A DNA stretch of 64,000 nucleotides from an uncultured Bacteroidales bacterium (GTDB lineage: Bacteria; Bacteroidota; Bacteroidia; Bacteroidales; UBA932). The translations under genes and the position numbers were made by a program. Below, piece after piece: positions 26,239-35,045 of the stretch; position 1 is the stretch's first letter; each line of letters opens with the position of its first letter. The stretch covers positions 28,559-92,558 of the forward strand of contig CAJOHK010000002.1 of assembly GCA_905234285.1 (NCBI GenBank), read 5' to 3'. Under the pieces are notes generated by a model. The model searched no databases and had not been told where the DNA came from. It worked only from the letters and a program-made list of their open reading frames with translations.

Positions 26239-27333
26239 ATGAACAGAATCACTTCTTTCCTGCTGGTCATCCTTCTCTTTATAGGAAGCGGCATGTCTGC
26301 CAAGGCGGATCCCGGTCACGGGAAGTATACCAAGGCCTATGTGATTGGGTTCTACAACCTGGAGAACCTGTTCGATACCTATCACGACGAAGGTAAGAAC
26401 GACTATGAATATCTGCCCGATGGCGGCAATAACTGGACCGAGGCCAAATATGCCAAGAAGTTGCAGAACATGGCCAAGGTTATTGCCGAGATGAAAAAAG
26501 ACAACGGAATGTGGCATGCTGTGCTGGGCGTTTCCGAGGTGGAAAACCGCCACGTTCTGGAAGACCTGGTAGCCGAGCCCGCCATTGCCGAGGCCAATTA
26601 CCAGATTGTCCACTACGACAGCCCCGACCGCCGCGGTGTAGACTGCGCCCTGTTCTACAGGCCCGAGATTTTCAAGTTCATCGAGAGCGAGGCCATTCCT
26701 TTCACCTTCACTCCCTCCCGCATCGACTGGAGCCAGTGGACCCAGGAAGAGATGGATGCCTTCCGCACCCGTGATATCCTCATGGTGCGCGGTACCATCG
26801 ACGGCGAAATGTTCGCCTTCTTCGTGTGCCACCTGCCTTCCCGTCTGGGCGGCAAGGGTGCCGACCTCCGTCCCCGCGGCGCCGAGATTGCTTATCAGCG
26901 CGCCATGGAACTGCAGAAGGAGTTCCCCGGCATCAAGATAGTGGTGATGGGCGATATGAACGACAACCCCGGCGACATCTCCATGACCGAGTTCCTTCGC
27001 GGCAAGGAAACCATTGCCGAAGTGAACGACGAAGACTTCTTTGACCCGTTCCTGAGCATGATCAAGGACGGCTACGGCTCCCTCTATTATCGCGGAGAGA
27101 ACAATATCTTCGATATCGTGATGGTGAACAAGGCCCTGGCCGTTGCCCCCGAGGGCACCTTCCAGATTCAGCCCATTGTGAAGAAGAAGTACTATGGCCG
27201 TATTTTTAACAAGCCGTTCATGACCAACCAGACCGGTCAGTACAAAGGTACGCCGTTCCGCACGTTCTCTGGCGGCTCCTTCATCGGCGGCTTCTCCGAC
27301 CACTATCCTACTTACATTGTCATCAAGAAGTAA
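26239..27333 (+). CDS. Secreted endonuclease/exonuclease/phosphatase-family protein
   Basis: A 364-residue exported enzyme: signal peptide MNRITSFLLVILLFIGSGMSAKA, then an EEP fold with the expected motifs in order: GFYNLENLFD (Asn), GVSEVENRHVLEDL (metal Glu), DRRGVDCALFY, FFVCHLPSRLGG, VVMGDMNDNPGD (Asp and Asn) and GGFSDHYPTYI (terminal Asp-His). All catalytic residues are present. The family includes DNases and phosphodiesterases; given its neighbour NUC endonuclease I infer that it trims nucleic acids or oligonucleotides in the periplasm. Its stop is 6 bp before the next receptor gene. Confidence 0.88.
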   Translation: MNRITSFLLVILLFIGSGMSAKADPGHGKYTKAYVIGFYNLENLFDTYHDEGKNDYEYLPDGGNNWTEAKYAKKLQNMAKVIAEMKKDNGMWHAVLGVSEVENRHVLEDLVAEPAIAEANYQIVHYDSPDRRGVDCALFYRPEIFKFIESEAIPFTFTPSRIDWSQWTQEEMDAFRTRDILMVRGTIDGEMFAFFVCHLPSRLGGKGADLRPRGAEIAYQRAMELQKEFPGIKIVVMGDMNDNPGDISMTEFLRGKETIAEVNDEDFFDPFLSMIKDGYGSLYYRGENNIFDIVMVNKALAVAPEGTFQIQPIVKKKYYGRIFNKPFMTNQTGQYKGTPFRTFSGGSFIGGFSDHYPTYIVIKK

Positions 27334-27339
27334 TCCTAT

Positions 27340-30300
27340 ATGAAACACATTCTACCTACAAGCATCCTGATGGCCGCGCTGTTCCTTATGGCGGCGTGCG
27401 CCCAGGAGAAAGACATCCGCCCGGCCCAGGAGCCTGTTGCTCAAGAGCCCGCGGCTGAGGAGCCTGTGGCCGAAGAGCCCGTGGCCGAGGTGGCTGTGAC
27501 CCCCGAAGCCGAGGTAGTTCCCGAGGTGGTTCCTGCTCCTGCTCCGGCACCTGCTCCCCGCCGTGTGGCCAAGCAGCCGGCCAAGCAGTCGGCTAAGCAG
27601 ACGGCAGAAGAGACCGCCCCGGTGGTCGTCCCTGTTGCAGTGCCTGAACAGCCTGCTCCGCGTCCGATGGAACCCGAAGAGCCCCAGACCAGCGCGGCTC
27701 CCGTTGTTGTTCCGCTGATTGCCGGAGCGGCCGGCACCGAAAATGAGCAGATGGAAATGCCCCAGTTCATCGACCCGGGAACGCGCGAAGGTTATTCCGG
27801 CGGCGTTAAGGGTAAAGTGATTGACCGTGGTGGCCGTGCGCCCATCGAAGGCGCCCGTCTCACCCTCATGAGCGGTGCCATGTTTGTGGAGGAGACCACA
27901 TCGGCCGCCGACGGCTCCTTCCAGATCCTGTCCCTGCCCGACGGTGTGTACACCCTGCGCATCACGGCGCCCGACTACCTGGAGAACCTGGTGCAGGTGA
28001 CGGTGAACGACGGTTACGTGAAGAACATGTTCAACCTGTCCCTCACCGGAAACCAGCGTCTGAACGAGCTGGATGACGATTCCTTCGGCGCCTTCGATAT
28101 GGAGGACTCCGGTTACAATGACAATCCCACCATCCTCTTCGGCAGCAATGACGTTTTCAACAATATAGCCGGTTACAACTTCTCCTCGGTACGTTTCCGC
28201 GCCCGCGGTTACAGCTCCGAGAGCCAGGACGTTTACCTGGCCGGCGTGAAGCTCAACGACGCCATTACCGGTTACAGCCCCTACTCCCTGTGGAGCGGCC
28301 TTAACGAGGCCATGCGCTCCAAAGAGACGGTGAACGGTGCCGAGATGGCCGAATTCGGCTTTGGCGGCTACAACGGTGCCACCAACATCTTCGGCACGGC
28401 CAGCGAGGTTCGCAAGGGCCTGCGCGGGAGCATCCTCACCAACAGCGCCCTGTATCGCCTGCGCATCATGGGTTCCTACGCTACCGGTCTGATGGACAAC
28501 GGCTGGGCCTTCGCCGTGAACGTGAGCGCCCGCCTGGGTGGCAACGACTGGATTGACGGTGTTTACTATCGTTCCCTGGCCTACTATCTGGCTGCCGACA
28601 AAGTGATTAACAACAACCACAAGCTCAGCTTCGTGTTCTTTGGAACGCCCGGCGAGCGCGGCGCCCAGAACTCCTCTACGCAGGAAGTGTACGACCTCAT
28701 GGGAGACAACATGTATAACTCCAACTGGGGTTACCAGAACGGCAAGGTGCGCAACGCCCGTGTGCGCAAGACCCACGAGCCTGTGGCAGTCTTCAAGTAC
28801 ACATTCACCCCGTCCGACAAGTTCGAAGGCAGCTTCACGGCCCTGTATCGCTTTGGCAAGAACGGTTACACCGCCCTTGACTGGTACGATGCCCAGGATC
28901 CCCGTCCGGATTACTACCGCAACCTGCCCAGCTACTACATGGACGAGAACGAGGACATGAACCGGAACAACATGGACAAGTACATGACTGCATACAACGT
29001 GTGGAAGTACGCCAGCCTCAATCCGGATCTTACCCATGTTAACTGGGACCGCCTGTACCATGTGAACCGCGGTCAGGCCGACGGCCGTTCCAAGTATGTG
29101 CAGCAGGAGCGCCGCACCGACCAGAAGGACCTGAACCTGGCCCTTACCGTCAAGGCCCGTCCCACCGACAACATCATGCTCAACGGCGGTCTCACGGCCC
29201 GCATCAACCGTACCGAATACTTCCAGGTGGTAGACGACCTCCTGGGCGGCGACTACTTTGTAGACGTTGACAACTTTGCCGAGCGCGACTTCGCTTCGTC
29301 GGCCTACAAGACCCAGAACGACCTTGATTATTACCTCAAGAACGGCACCGCCCGTACCCTGCATAAAGGCGACAAGTACGGTTACGATTACTACGCGCAG
29401 GTGCGCAACTTCGGTGCCTGGTTAACCGGCAAGTTCACCTTCGGCAACTTCAGCGCCACCGTCGGCGGCCGCATCGGCTACGAGAGCTTCTGGCGTGAAG
29501 GCCTCATCCGCAAGGGCCTGTTCCCGGGCCTGGATGCCAACGGCGAGAAGATCCTGGATCCCAACACCGGAACCGTCATCGAGCCCACCTATGAGGCCGA
29601 TGGCAGCGTGACCACCTCCCTGGGTAAATCCAAGACCGCTCAGTTCCTCACCTATGCCGGCAAGCTCAACCTCAATTATGTGATTGGCGGCAAGATGCGC
29701 GTGTATGCCAATGTGGGCTGGTTCAACGATGCCCCCAAGTTCAATCAGGTATTCCTGAGCCCCCGTACCCGCAACTCCATGATTGCCGACATCAAGCCCA
29801 TCAAGACGTTTGCCTCGGACATCAACTGGCAGTTCAGCAGCAACGGCGTGAACATCCGCGCCACGGCCTACTACACCAAGATCTGGGACCAGAGCAAGGT
29901 GATGAGCGCTTACGACGACCTGCAGAACGCCTTCTCCAACTTTGCCATCAGCGGCATCAACCAGCGCCACATGGGTATTGAGCTGGGCTTCAAGACCCCC
30001 ACCTTCGTGGTTCCCAACCTCAGCGTGCAGGGCGTCCTGGCCTTCGGCGAATATGTGTACACCTCTACCCCGCGCATGACCCAGACCGTGGATAACAGCG
30101 CCGAGGAAGTGATGTCCAACGTGCTCATTCCTTACTGGAACAAGACGCAGCTTGCCGACGGCACCATTACGCAGAAGCACTATGTGCCTTCCACCCCTCA
30201 GCTGGCCGCCAGCCTGGGCCTGAGCTGGAACTACAACTACTGGTTCGTAGAGGCCGACGTGGAATACTTCGACCGTGCCTATCTGGACATGAACCCGCTG

Positions 30301-30627
30301 TACCGCACCGACTATGCCGTGGCCGGTTTGGATAACACCATCACCGACACAGAGGTGACCTACATGACCACCCAGGAGAAGTTCGCTCCCGCCTTCCTGC
30401 TCAATGCCTCTGTTGGCAAGAGCTTCTACATCAAGCGCAAGTACCAGCTGGGCTTCAGCCTCAATGCCAAGAACCTTCTGAACAACAAGAACGTGAAGAC
30501 CGGCGGTTACGAGCAAACCCGTATCGTAGACAACACCGTGAGCAAGGAGCGCTTCTATCGCTTTGACTCCAAGTATTTCTACATGCCGGGCTTCAACTAT
30601 ATGCTTAACGTTTACTTCAGATTCTAA
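27340..30627 (+). CDS. TonB-dependent receptor with lipobox and Pro/Ala/Glu-rich N-terminal linker
   Basis: A 1095-residue outer-membrane receptor. Unlike ordinary receptors, it starts with a lipoprotein-type signal (ALFLMAAC at residues 13-20), followed by about 110 residues rich in Pro, Ala, Glu and Val with EEPVAEEPVAEV and PAPAPAPAPRR repeats. A carboxypeptidase-regulatory domain then spans about residues 155-235 (GGVKGKVIDRGGRAPIEGAR), and the plug and barrel follow to the terminal FNYMLNVYFRF. The linker resembles the periplasm-spanning stretch of TonB. It may tether the receptor or reach inner-membrane partners. Position in the nuclease operon suggests uptake of nucleic-acid products. 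No SusD partner is adjacent. Confidence 0.85.
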   Translation: MKHILPTSILMAALFLMAACAQEKDIRPAQEPVAQEPAAEEPVAEEPVAEVAVTPEAEVVPEVVPAPAPAPAPRRVAKQPAKQSAKQTAEETAPVVVPVAVPEQPAPRPMEPEEPQTSAAPVVVPLIAGAAGTENEQMEMPQFIDPGTREGYSGGVKGKVIDRGGRAPIEGARLTLMSGAMFVEETTSAADGSFQILSLPDGVYTLRITAPDYLENLVQVTVNDGYVKNMFNLSLTGNQRLNELDDDSFGAFDMEDSGYNDNPTILFGSNDVFNNIAGYNFSSVRFRARGYSSESQDVYLAGVKLNDAITGYSPYSLWSGLNEAMRSKETVNGAEMAEFGFGGYNGATNIFGTASEVRKGLRGSILTNSALYRLRIMGSYATGLMDNGWAFAVNVSARLGGNDWIDGVYYRSLAYYLAADKVINNNHKLSFVFFGTPGERGAQNSSTQEVYDLMGDNMYNSNWGYQNGKVRNARVRKTHEPVAVFKYTFTPSDKFEGSFTALYRFGKNGYTALDWYDAQDPRPDYYRNLPSYYMDENEDMNRNNMDKYMTAYNVWKYASLNPDLTHVNWDRLYHVNRGQADGRSKYVQQERRTDQKDLNLALTVKARPTDNIMLNGGLTARINRTEYFQVVDDLLGGDYFVDVDNFAERDFASSAYKTQNDLDYYLKNGTARTLHKGDKYGYDYYAQVRNFGAWLTGKFTFGNFSATVGGRIGYESFWREGLIRKGLFPGLDANGEKILDPNTGTVIEPTYEADGSVTTSLGKSKTAQFLTYAGKLNLNYVIGGKMRVYANVGWFNDAPKFNQVFLSPRTRNSMIADIKPIKTFASDINWQFSSNGVNIRATAYYTKIWDQSKVMSAYDDLQNAFSNFAISGINQRHMGIELGFKTPTFVVPNLSVQGVLAFGEYVYTSTPRMTQTVDNSAEEVMSNVLIPYWNKTQLADGTITQKHYVPSTPQLAASLGLSWNYNYWFVEADVEYFDRAYLDMNPLYRTDYAVAGLDNTITDTEVTYMTTQEKFAPAFLLNASVGKSFYIKRKYQLGFSLNAKNLLNNKNVKTGGYEQTRIVDNTVSKERFYRFDSKYFYMPGFNYMLNVYFRF

Positions 30628-30632
30628 GCACT

Positions 30633-31790
30633 ATGAAAAAGACAGTTTTAATTCTTTGCGCCTTTGCTGCGCTGGTTTCCTGCAAGAGTCTGAAAGAGGA
30701 ATGGCAGCCGGTATTCGGCCAGGACCATTCGGAACCGTATGCCTGGATTCCCGTCACCGAGGAGTCCCTCAAAGCCAATGAAGGCCTGGAGAGTTTTACC
30801 ACCATCAAGGACCTCAAGGGCATGTACAAGGGAGCCATGGAAATGACCGGAAATGTTTGGATTAAAGGTCAGGTAGTGTCCTCCGACAAGAGCGGAAACA
30901 TCTATAACGAGATTTATATCCAGGACGAGACCGGTGGTATCGACATCAAAATCGGCAAGTCTTCCCTGCACAACGAGTATGCCCTGGGCCAGTGGGTCTA
31001 TGTGAAATGCGACGGCCTCACCCTGGGTCAGTACAACGGTATGCCTCAGCTGGGCTATGCCGCCGACCAGACTACCACCAATGAGTATGAAACCTCATAC
31101 ATCGGTTTGCAGGCCATTATCGACTCCCATATCTTCCGCGGAGAAAAGGATAAGCCCTTAGTTCCGCAGGAGGTTTCCGAGGAGGACATCAAGGCTTCCA
31201 TTGCTGCCGGTTATACCGGTGATCTCTGGGGCAGGCTGGTGGTCATCAAGGGCCTCACATACAGCAACGAGATTTTTGCCCTCTTCTATCCCAACCCTAA
31301 CCTTCCTCACAAGAGCGCCAACCCCGAGAACCGCGTTTTCCTGAGCGATGCCGGCACCTGGGGAATCAACACCTGGGCTTGCAGCAAGTCGGGTTACGTG
31401 GCCTATCTGGAGAGCGGCGTCTGGGATACCGCCCAGGTGGGCAGCGGTGCCACCAAATACGGCCCCATCACCGGAACGCCCAACCAGTATCTGGACGAGG
31501 GTAAGACCCTGGACAGCTTTGGTGCCGATGCCGACCTTTCCTACAAGGAGATTATGATCAAGTATGCAACCGCCAACTATGTGAGCCACTATTTCAAGAA
31601 AGGCGCCACAGATGTGCAGGTGCGTACCAGCGGTTATGCCAAGTTCTGCGACCAGCCGCTGGATGCCCAGATCCTTGCCGGCAACCCCGTAGACATCACG
31701 GGTATCCTTACCCTTTATGTTTCCGGCGGCAACTCCTCGGCCCAGTTCACCCTGGTTGACGAACCTTCCACCTCAGTTGTATTACAATAA
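30633..31790 (+). CDS. DUF5689-like OB-fold lipoprotein
   Basis: A 385-residue lipoprotein (MKKTVLILCAFAALVSC, then KSLKEEW). After a Trp-rich N-terminal stretch, residues about 65-150 form an OB-like module (WIKGQVVSSDKSGNIYNEIY, IQDETGGIDIKIG, YVKCDGLTLGQYNG). A second part (about 190-385) contains GRLVVIKGLTY and a C-terminal DITGILTLYVSGG strand pair, the layout of DUF5689 proteins. It starts 5 bp after the receptor stop, the position a SusD-like surface partner would have, so it may serve that role for the receptor. Function not established. Confidence 0.78.
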   Translation: MKKTVLILCAFAALVSCKSLKEEWQPVFGQDHSEPYAWIPVTEESLKANEGLESFTTIKDLKGMYKGAMEMTGNVWIKGQVVSSDKSGNIYNEIYIQDETGGIDIKIGKSSLHNEYALGQWVYVKCDGLTLGQYNGMPQLGYAADQTTTNEYETSYIGLQAIIDSHIFRGEKDKPLVPQEVSEEDIKASIAAGYTGDLWGRLVVIKGLTYSNEIFALFYPNPNLPHKSANPENRVFLSDAGTWGINTWACSKSGYVAYLESGVWDTAQVGSGATKYGPITGTPNQYLDEGKTLDSFGADADLSYKEIMIKYATANYVSHYFKKGATDVQVRTSGYAKFCDQPLDAQILAGNPVDITGILTLYVSGGNSSAQFTLVDEPSTSVVLQ

Positions 31791-31792
31791 GT

Positions 31793-33796
31793 ATGATTAA
31801 AAATAGCATCATAGCCAGGCTTAGCGGCCTGGCTATCCTTATAAGCATGACAGCTTGTAACAATTCCCAGAACATCTTCCTGCAGGAGTGGGACACGCCT
31901 TATGGAACGGCCCCCTTCTCCCAGATTTCCATCAAAGACTATATGCCCGCCTTCAAGGCCGGTATTGAGGAAGAAAAGGCCAATATCCAGGCTATCCTGG
32001 ATAACCCCGAAGCTCCCACCTTCGAGAATACCATCCTGGCCATGGACCAGGGCAGTCCCATCCTGGACAAGGTGGTTGGCGTTTTCTTCAACCTGTCCGA
32101 GAGCGACTCTACCCCCGAGATGCAGGCCATCGAGGAAGAGGTAATTCCCATGCTCAGCGAAGTAGAGAATGAGGTCTATATGAACGAGGCTCTCTTTGCC
32201 CGCGTAAAGGCCGTGTACGATGCTTCGGATGCCCTCACCCGCGAGCAGCAGATGCTCACCAAGAAGGTCTATCAGAGCTTCGAACGCAATGGCGTGGGCC
32301 TGGAAGGCGAGGCCAAGGAAAGCTTCGCCCAGATTAATACCCGCCTTGCCAGCCTGAGCCAGAAGTTCGGCCAGAATCTCCTGGCCGCCAACAATGCGTT
32401 CAAAGAGGCAACCGGCATTACCGTGAGCGAGTACTACGACTTTATGTCTTCCTGCGAGGACCGCGCCAAGCGTGAAGAAGTGTTCAAGGCCTACAGCTCC
32501 CGCTGCAACGGTGGCGAGTTCGACAACAACGGCATCGTCCTGGAAATCCTGAAGCTGCGCGCCCAAAAGGCCGAGCTGCTGGGCTACCCCAACTTTGCCG
32601 CCTTCCAGCTCTCCGACAAAATGGCCCAGACCCCCGAGACCGTAGACAACTTCCTGCAGCCCATCATGGACGCCTGCATGCGCAAGGCCGCCGTCCAAAA
32701 GGCCGATATGGCCAAGCTGGCCGGTCACGCGATTGAGCCGTGGGATTGGGGCTTCTACGCCGAGAAACTGCGCATTCAGCGCTATGCCCTGGACGAGAAC
32801 CAGACCAAGCCCTACTTCCAGGCCGACAGTGTGCTTAAGGGTGTATTCACCGCTGCCGAGCGTATCTACGGCATTTCCATCGAGGAAGCCCCCGAGGTGG
32901 AGGTGTATAACCCCGATGCCAAGGCCTACAAGCTCACCGACGCCGGCGGCTCCCTCATCGGCATTTTCTATAAAGATTACTACGTGCGCCCCACCAAGCG
33001 CGGCGGTGCGTGGATGAACAACTTCCGCGAGGCCGAGACCGGTGTGCGCCCCATCATCGTGAATGTGTGCAACTTCCCGGCTCCCGGCACCGATCCCACC
33101 GATGCCCAGCCGTCCCTGCTCACCATCGACAACGTAACCACCGCCTTCCACGAGTTCGGACATGCCCTGCACGGCTTCTTCACGAAGGTGAACTACCGCA
33201 GCATCTCCGGCACCGCCGTGGCCCGCGACTTTGTAGAAATGTTCTCCCAGTTCAACGAGAACTTTGCCTTTGTGCCCGAGATTCTGGCCGACTATGCCAA
33301 CGACTATCGCACCGGAGAGCCCATCCCGGCCGAGTTGGTGGCCAAGATTGCCAGCGCCCGCAAGTTCAACCAGTGCTTCGAGGCCGGCGAAACCTGCGCC
33401 GCCAGTATCCTGGACATGAAGTGGCACGAGCTCTCATCGGAACAGCTGGACGCTTTTGGCGGGGCCGATGACATTCGCGCCTTTGAGGAAAAAGTGTGCA
33501 AGGAAATGGGCCTGGTAGACGAAATCATCCCCCGTTATCGCACTTCCTACTTTAACCACATCTTCAACAGCGGTTACAGTGCCGGTTACTACAGCTACCT
33601 ATGGAGCGAGGTGCTGGCCGTAGACGCCTGGGAGAAGTTCGAGGAGGACGGCATCTTTAACAAAGCTACGGCCGATGCCTTCCGCAAGACCTTCCTGGAG
33701 AAGGGCGGCTCCGAGGAGCCCATGACGCTCTACTTGAGCTTCCGCGGTGCTTTCCCCGACCCTTCGGCCCTCATGCGCGCCCGTGGCCTGGAATAG
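31793..33796 (+). CDS. dcp: M3-family peptidyl-dipeptidase lipoprotein
   Basis: A 667-residue zinc metallopeptidase of the Dcp/oligopeptidase A type with a lipoprotein signal (ISMTAC near residue 22). The zinc motif is HEFGH at residues 453-457 (TAFHEFGHALHGFF), with the downstream Glu in EMFSQFNENF and the substrate-binding YRTSYFNHIFNSGYSAGYYSYLWSE near residue 580, all normal. It removes C-terminal dipeptides from peptides in the periplasm or at the surface. It begins 2 bp after the DUF5689 gene, so it is probably in the same operon; peptides may come from nucleoprotein, which is speculation. Confidence 0.93.
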   Translation: MIKNSIIARLSGLAILISMTACNNSQNIFLQEWDTPYGTAPFSQISIKDYMPAFKAGIEEEKANIQAILDNPEAPTFENTILAMDQGSPILDKVVGVFFNLSESDSTPEMQAIEEEVIPMLSEVENEVYMNEALFARVKAVYDASDALTREQQMLTKKVYQSFERNGVGLEGEAKESFAQINTRLASLSQKFGQNLLAANNAFKEATGITVSEYYDFMSSCEDRAKREEVFKAYSSRCNGGEFDNNGIVLEILKLRAQKAELLGYPNFAAFQLSDKMAQTPETVDNFLQPIMDACMRKAAVQKADMAKLAGHAIEPWDWGFYAEKLRIQRYALDENQTKPYFQADSVLKGVFTAAERIYGISIEEAPEVEVYNPDAKAYKLTDAGGSLIGIFYKDYYVRPTKRGGAWMNNFREAETGVRPIIVNVCNFPAPGTDPTDAQPSLLTIDNVTTAFHEFGHALHGFFTKVNYRSISGTAVARDFVEMFSQFNENFAFVPEILADYANDYRTGEPIPAELVAKIASARKFNQCFEAGETCAASILDMKWHELSSEQLDAFGGADDIRAFEEKVCKEMGLVDEIIPRYRTSYFNHIFNSGYSAGYYSYLWSEVLAVDAWEKFEEDGIFNKATADAFRKTFLEKGGSEEPMTLYLSFRGAFPDPSALMRARGLE

Positions 33797-33798
33797 GC

Positions 33799-33906
33799 CG
33801 TGAAATGTAAAGTTCTGAAATACAATCAGTTAAATAAAATGCCCTGCCAATTTTTCGGTAGGGCATTTTGCGTAACATATTGATAGATAGAAGATTACAT
33901 TTTACG
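33799..33906. repeat. Family A nested palindrome, copy 4 (variant core)
   Basis: The outer arms GTGAAATGTAA (33800-33810) and TTACATTTTAC (33895-33905) are inverted. The usual inner core is replaced by AAAATGCCCTGCC (33836-33848) and GGTAGGGCATTTT (33857-33869). It lies between convergent dcp and manA and should terminate both. Confidence 0.7.
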
Positions 33907-33907
33907 G

Positions 33908-34879
33908 CTATCGGACATAAGAAGTCAAAACCTTCATGCCATCCTCTGGTATAAAGCACACATCGTCGGCGGTGGCGGGGATGAGGACGGTCTCGCCCTG
34001 CTGGAGGCTCACTTCGGAACCGTCCACCTCCATGCTGCCGCTGCCGCTCAGGCACATGACCACCATGAAGGAGTCTATGCCGGAGAGGTCTTTGGCAAAG
34101 GGGAGGGTAAGGTCCAGGATGCTGGTGGTAAAGTAATCGCAGCTCACCACTTCTACTTCCTCGTCCTGAACCGCTTCATAGTCTGTGCGGTAACTCTTCT
34201 GGACGGTGTAGTCAATGGCTTCCTGGGCCAGATCTGTGTGCAGCTGGCGGGGTTTGCCGTCCAGGCCCACGCGACCGTAGTCCCAGATGCGGTAGGTGAG
34301 GTCTGAGGTTTGCTGAATCTCGGCAATGAGGCAGCCGCTGCAAATAGCATGGATGCGCCCGGCCGGCAGGAAGAATACATCGCCGGGATGCACCTCGTAC
34401 TTGGCCAGGACGTCGGTAATGGTGCCGTCGGCCACTTTGGCGGCATATTCCTCGGGGGTAATGGACTTGGCCAGGCCGCTGTACAGGCAGGCGCCTTCAT
34501 CGGCCCCCACTACGTACCACATCTCGGTTTTGCCGAATCGCTCGTTATGCCGGCGCATGGCCATGGCATCGTCGGGGTGAACCTGGATGGAAAGGTCGGC
34601 GCGGGCGTCGATGAACTTGATCAGGAGCGGGAACAAGTCCCCGTTGCGCTCATAGACATGTTCTCCCACCAGCTGGCCCTTGTATTCCTTTACCAGCTCC
34701 TCCAGGGTTTTACCAGCCAGCGGGCCCTCGGCCACCACACTCAGATGACCCGGCACCGCCGAGATCTCCCAGCTCTCGCCAATTTTGGTCAAATCAGATT
34801 CCAGTCCCTTGTAGCGGATGATCTTTTCTCCGCCCCATACCATGGTCCTGAGCCACGGCTCAAATTTGATTGCTTGCAT
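33908..34879 (-). CDS. manA: Mannose-6-phosphate isomerase, class I
   Basis: Converts mannose 6-phosphate to fructose 6-phosphate in the cytoplasm. The 323-residue protein begins FEPWLRTMVWGGEKI and shows the metal-binding LSIQVHPDDAMA near residue 105, GKTEMWYVV, the HPGDVFFLPAGRIHAI stretch near residue 170 (metal His and Glu-type region) and the class I active-site LDGKPRQLH. The C-terminal cupin part is beta-rich. It lies downstream of a GH92 mannosidase gene on the same strand, so it closes the catabolic route for mannose released by this locus. Confidence 0.94.
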   Translation of the reverse strand: MQAIKFEPWLRTMVWGGEKIIRYKGLESDLTKIGESWEISAVPGHLSVVAEGPLAGKTLEELVKEYKGQLVGEHVYERNGDLFPLLIKFIDARADLSIQVHPDDAMAMRRHNERFGKTEMWYVVGADEGACLYSGLAKSITPEEYAAKVADGTITDVLAKYEVHPGDVFFLPAGRIHAICSGCLIAEIQQTSDLTYRIWDYGRVGLDGKPRQLHTDLAQEAIDYTVQKSYRTDYEAVQDEEVEVVSCDYFTTSILDLTLPFAKDLSGIDSFMVVMCLSGSGSMEVDGSEVSLQQGETVLIPATADDVCFIPEDGMKVLTSYVR

Positions 34880-34915
34880 GTATTATGATTAATTTATAAT
34901 CTAAAAAGATTCTGC

Positions 34916-35039
34916 AGAAGGTTTACTTTTCGAACCGTCGCTTCGCGACCCCTCCCAGCAGCTTGCGCTTCGCGCTAGCGTGGGCCCCTCCCTCTTATGC
35001 GGCCGAGGGTAGCCACAGGTTCGAAAAGCCAAACCTTCT
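34916..35039. repeat. Family B nested palindrome, copy 2
   Basis: The outer arms begin AGAAGGTTTACTTTTCGAAC at 34916 and end AAGCCAAACCTTCT at 35039. They are inverted with a one-base gap but differ in sequence from the arms of the copy at 4953-5059. The shared centre includes CCGTCGCTTCGCGACCCCTC and CTCTTATGCGGCCGAGGGT. It lies between the GH92 stop and manA. Confidence 0.8.
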
Positions 35040-35045
35040 TCCGAA

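Noticed and set aside
27352..29364. A 670-codon open frame opposite the lipobox TonB receptor
   Set aside because: Antisense shadow of the receptor; no family match is visible.
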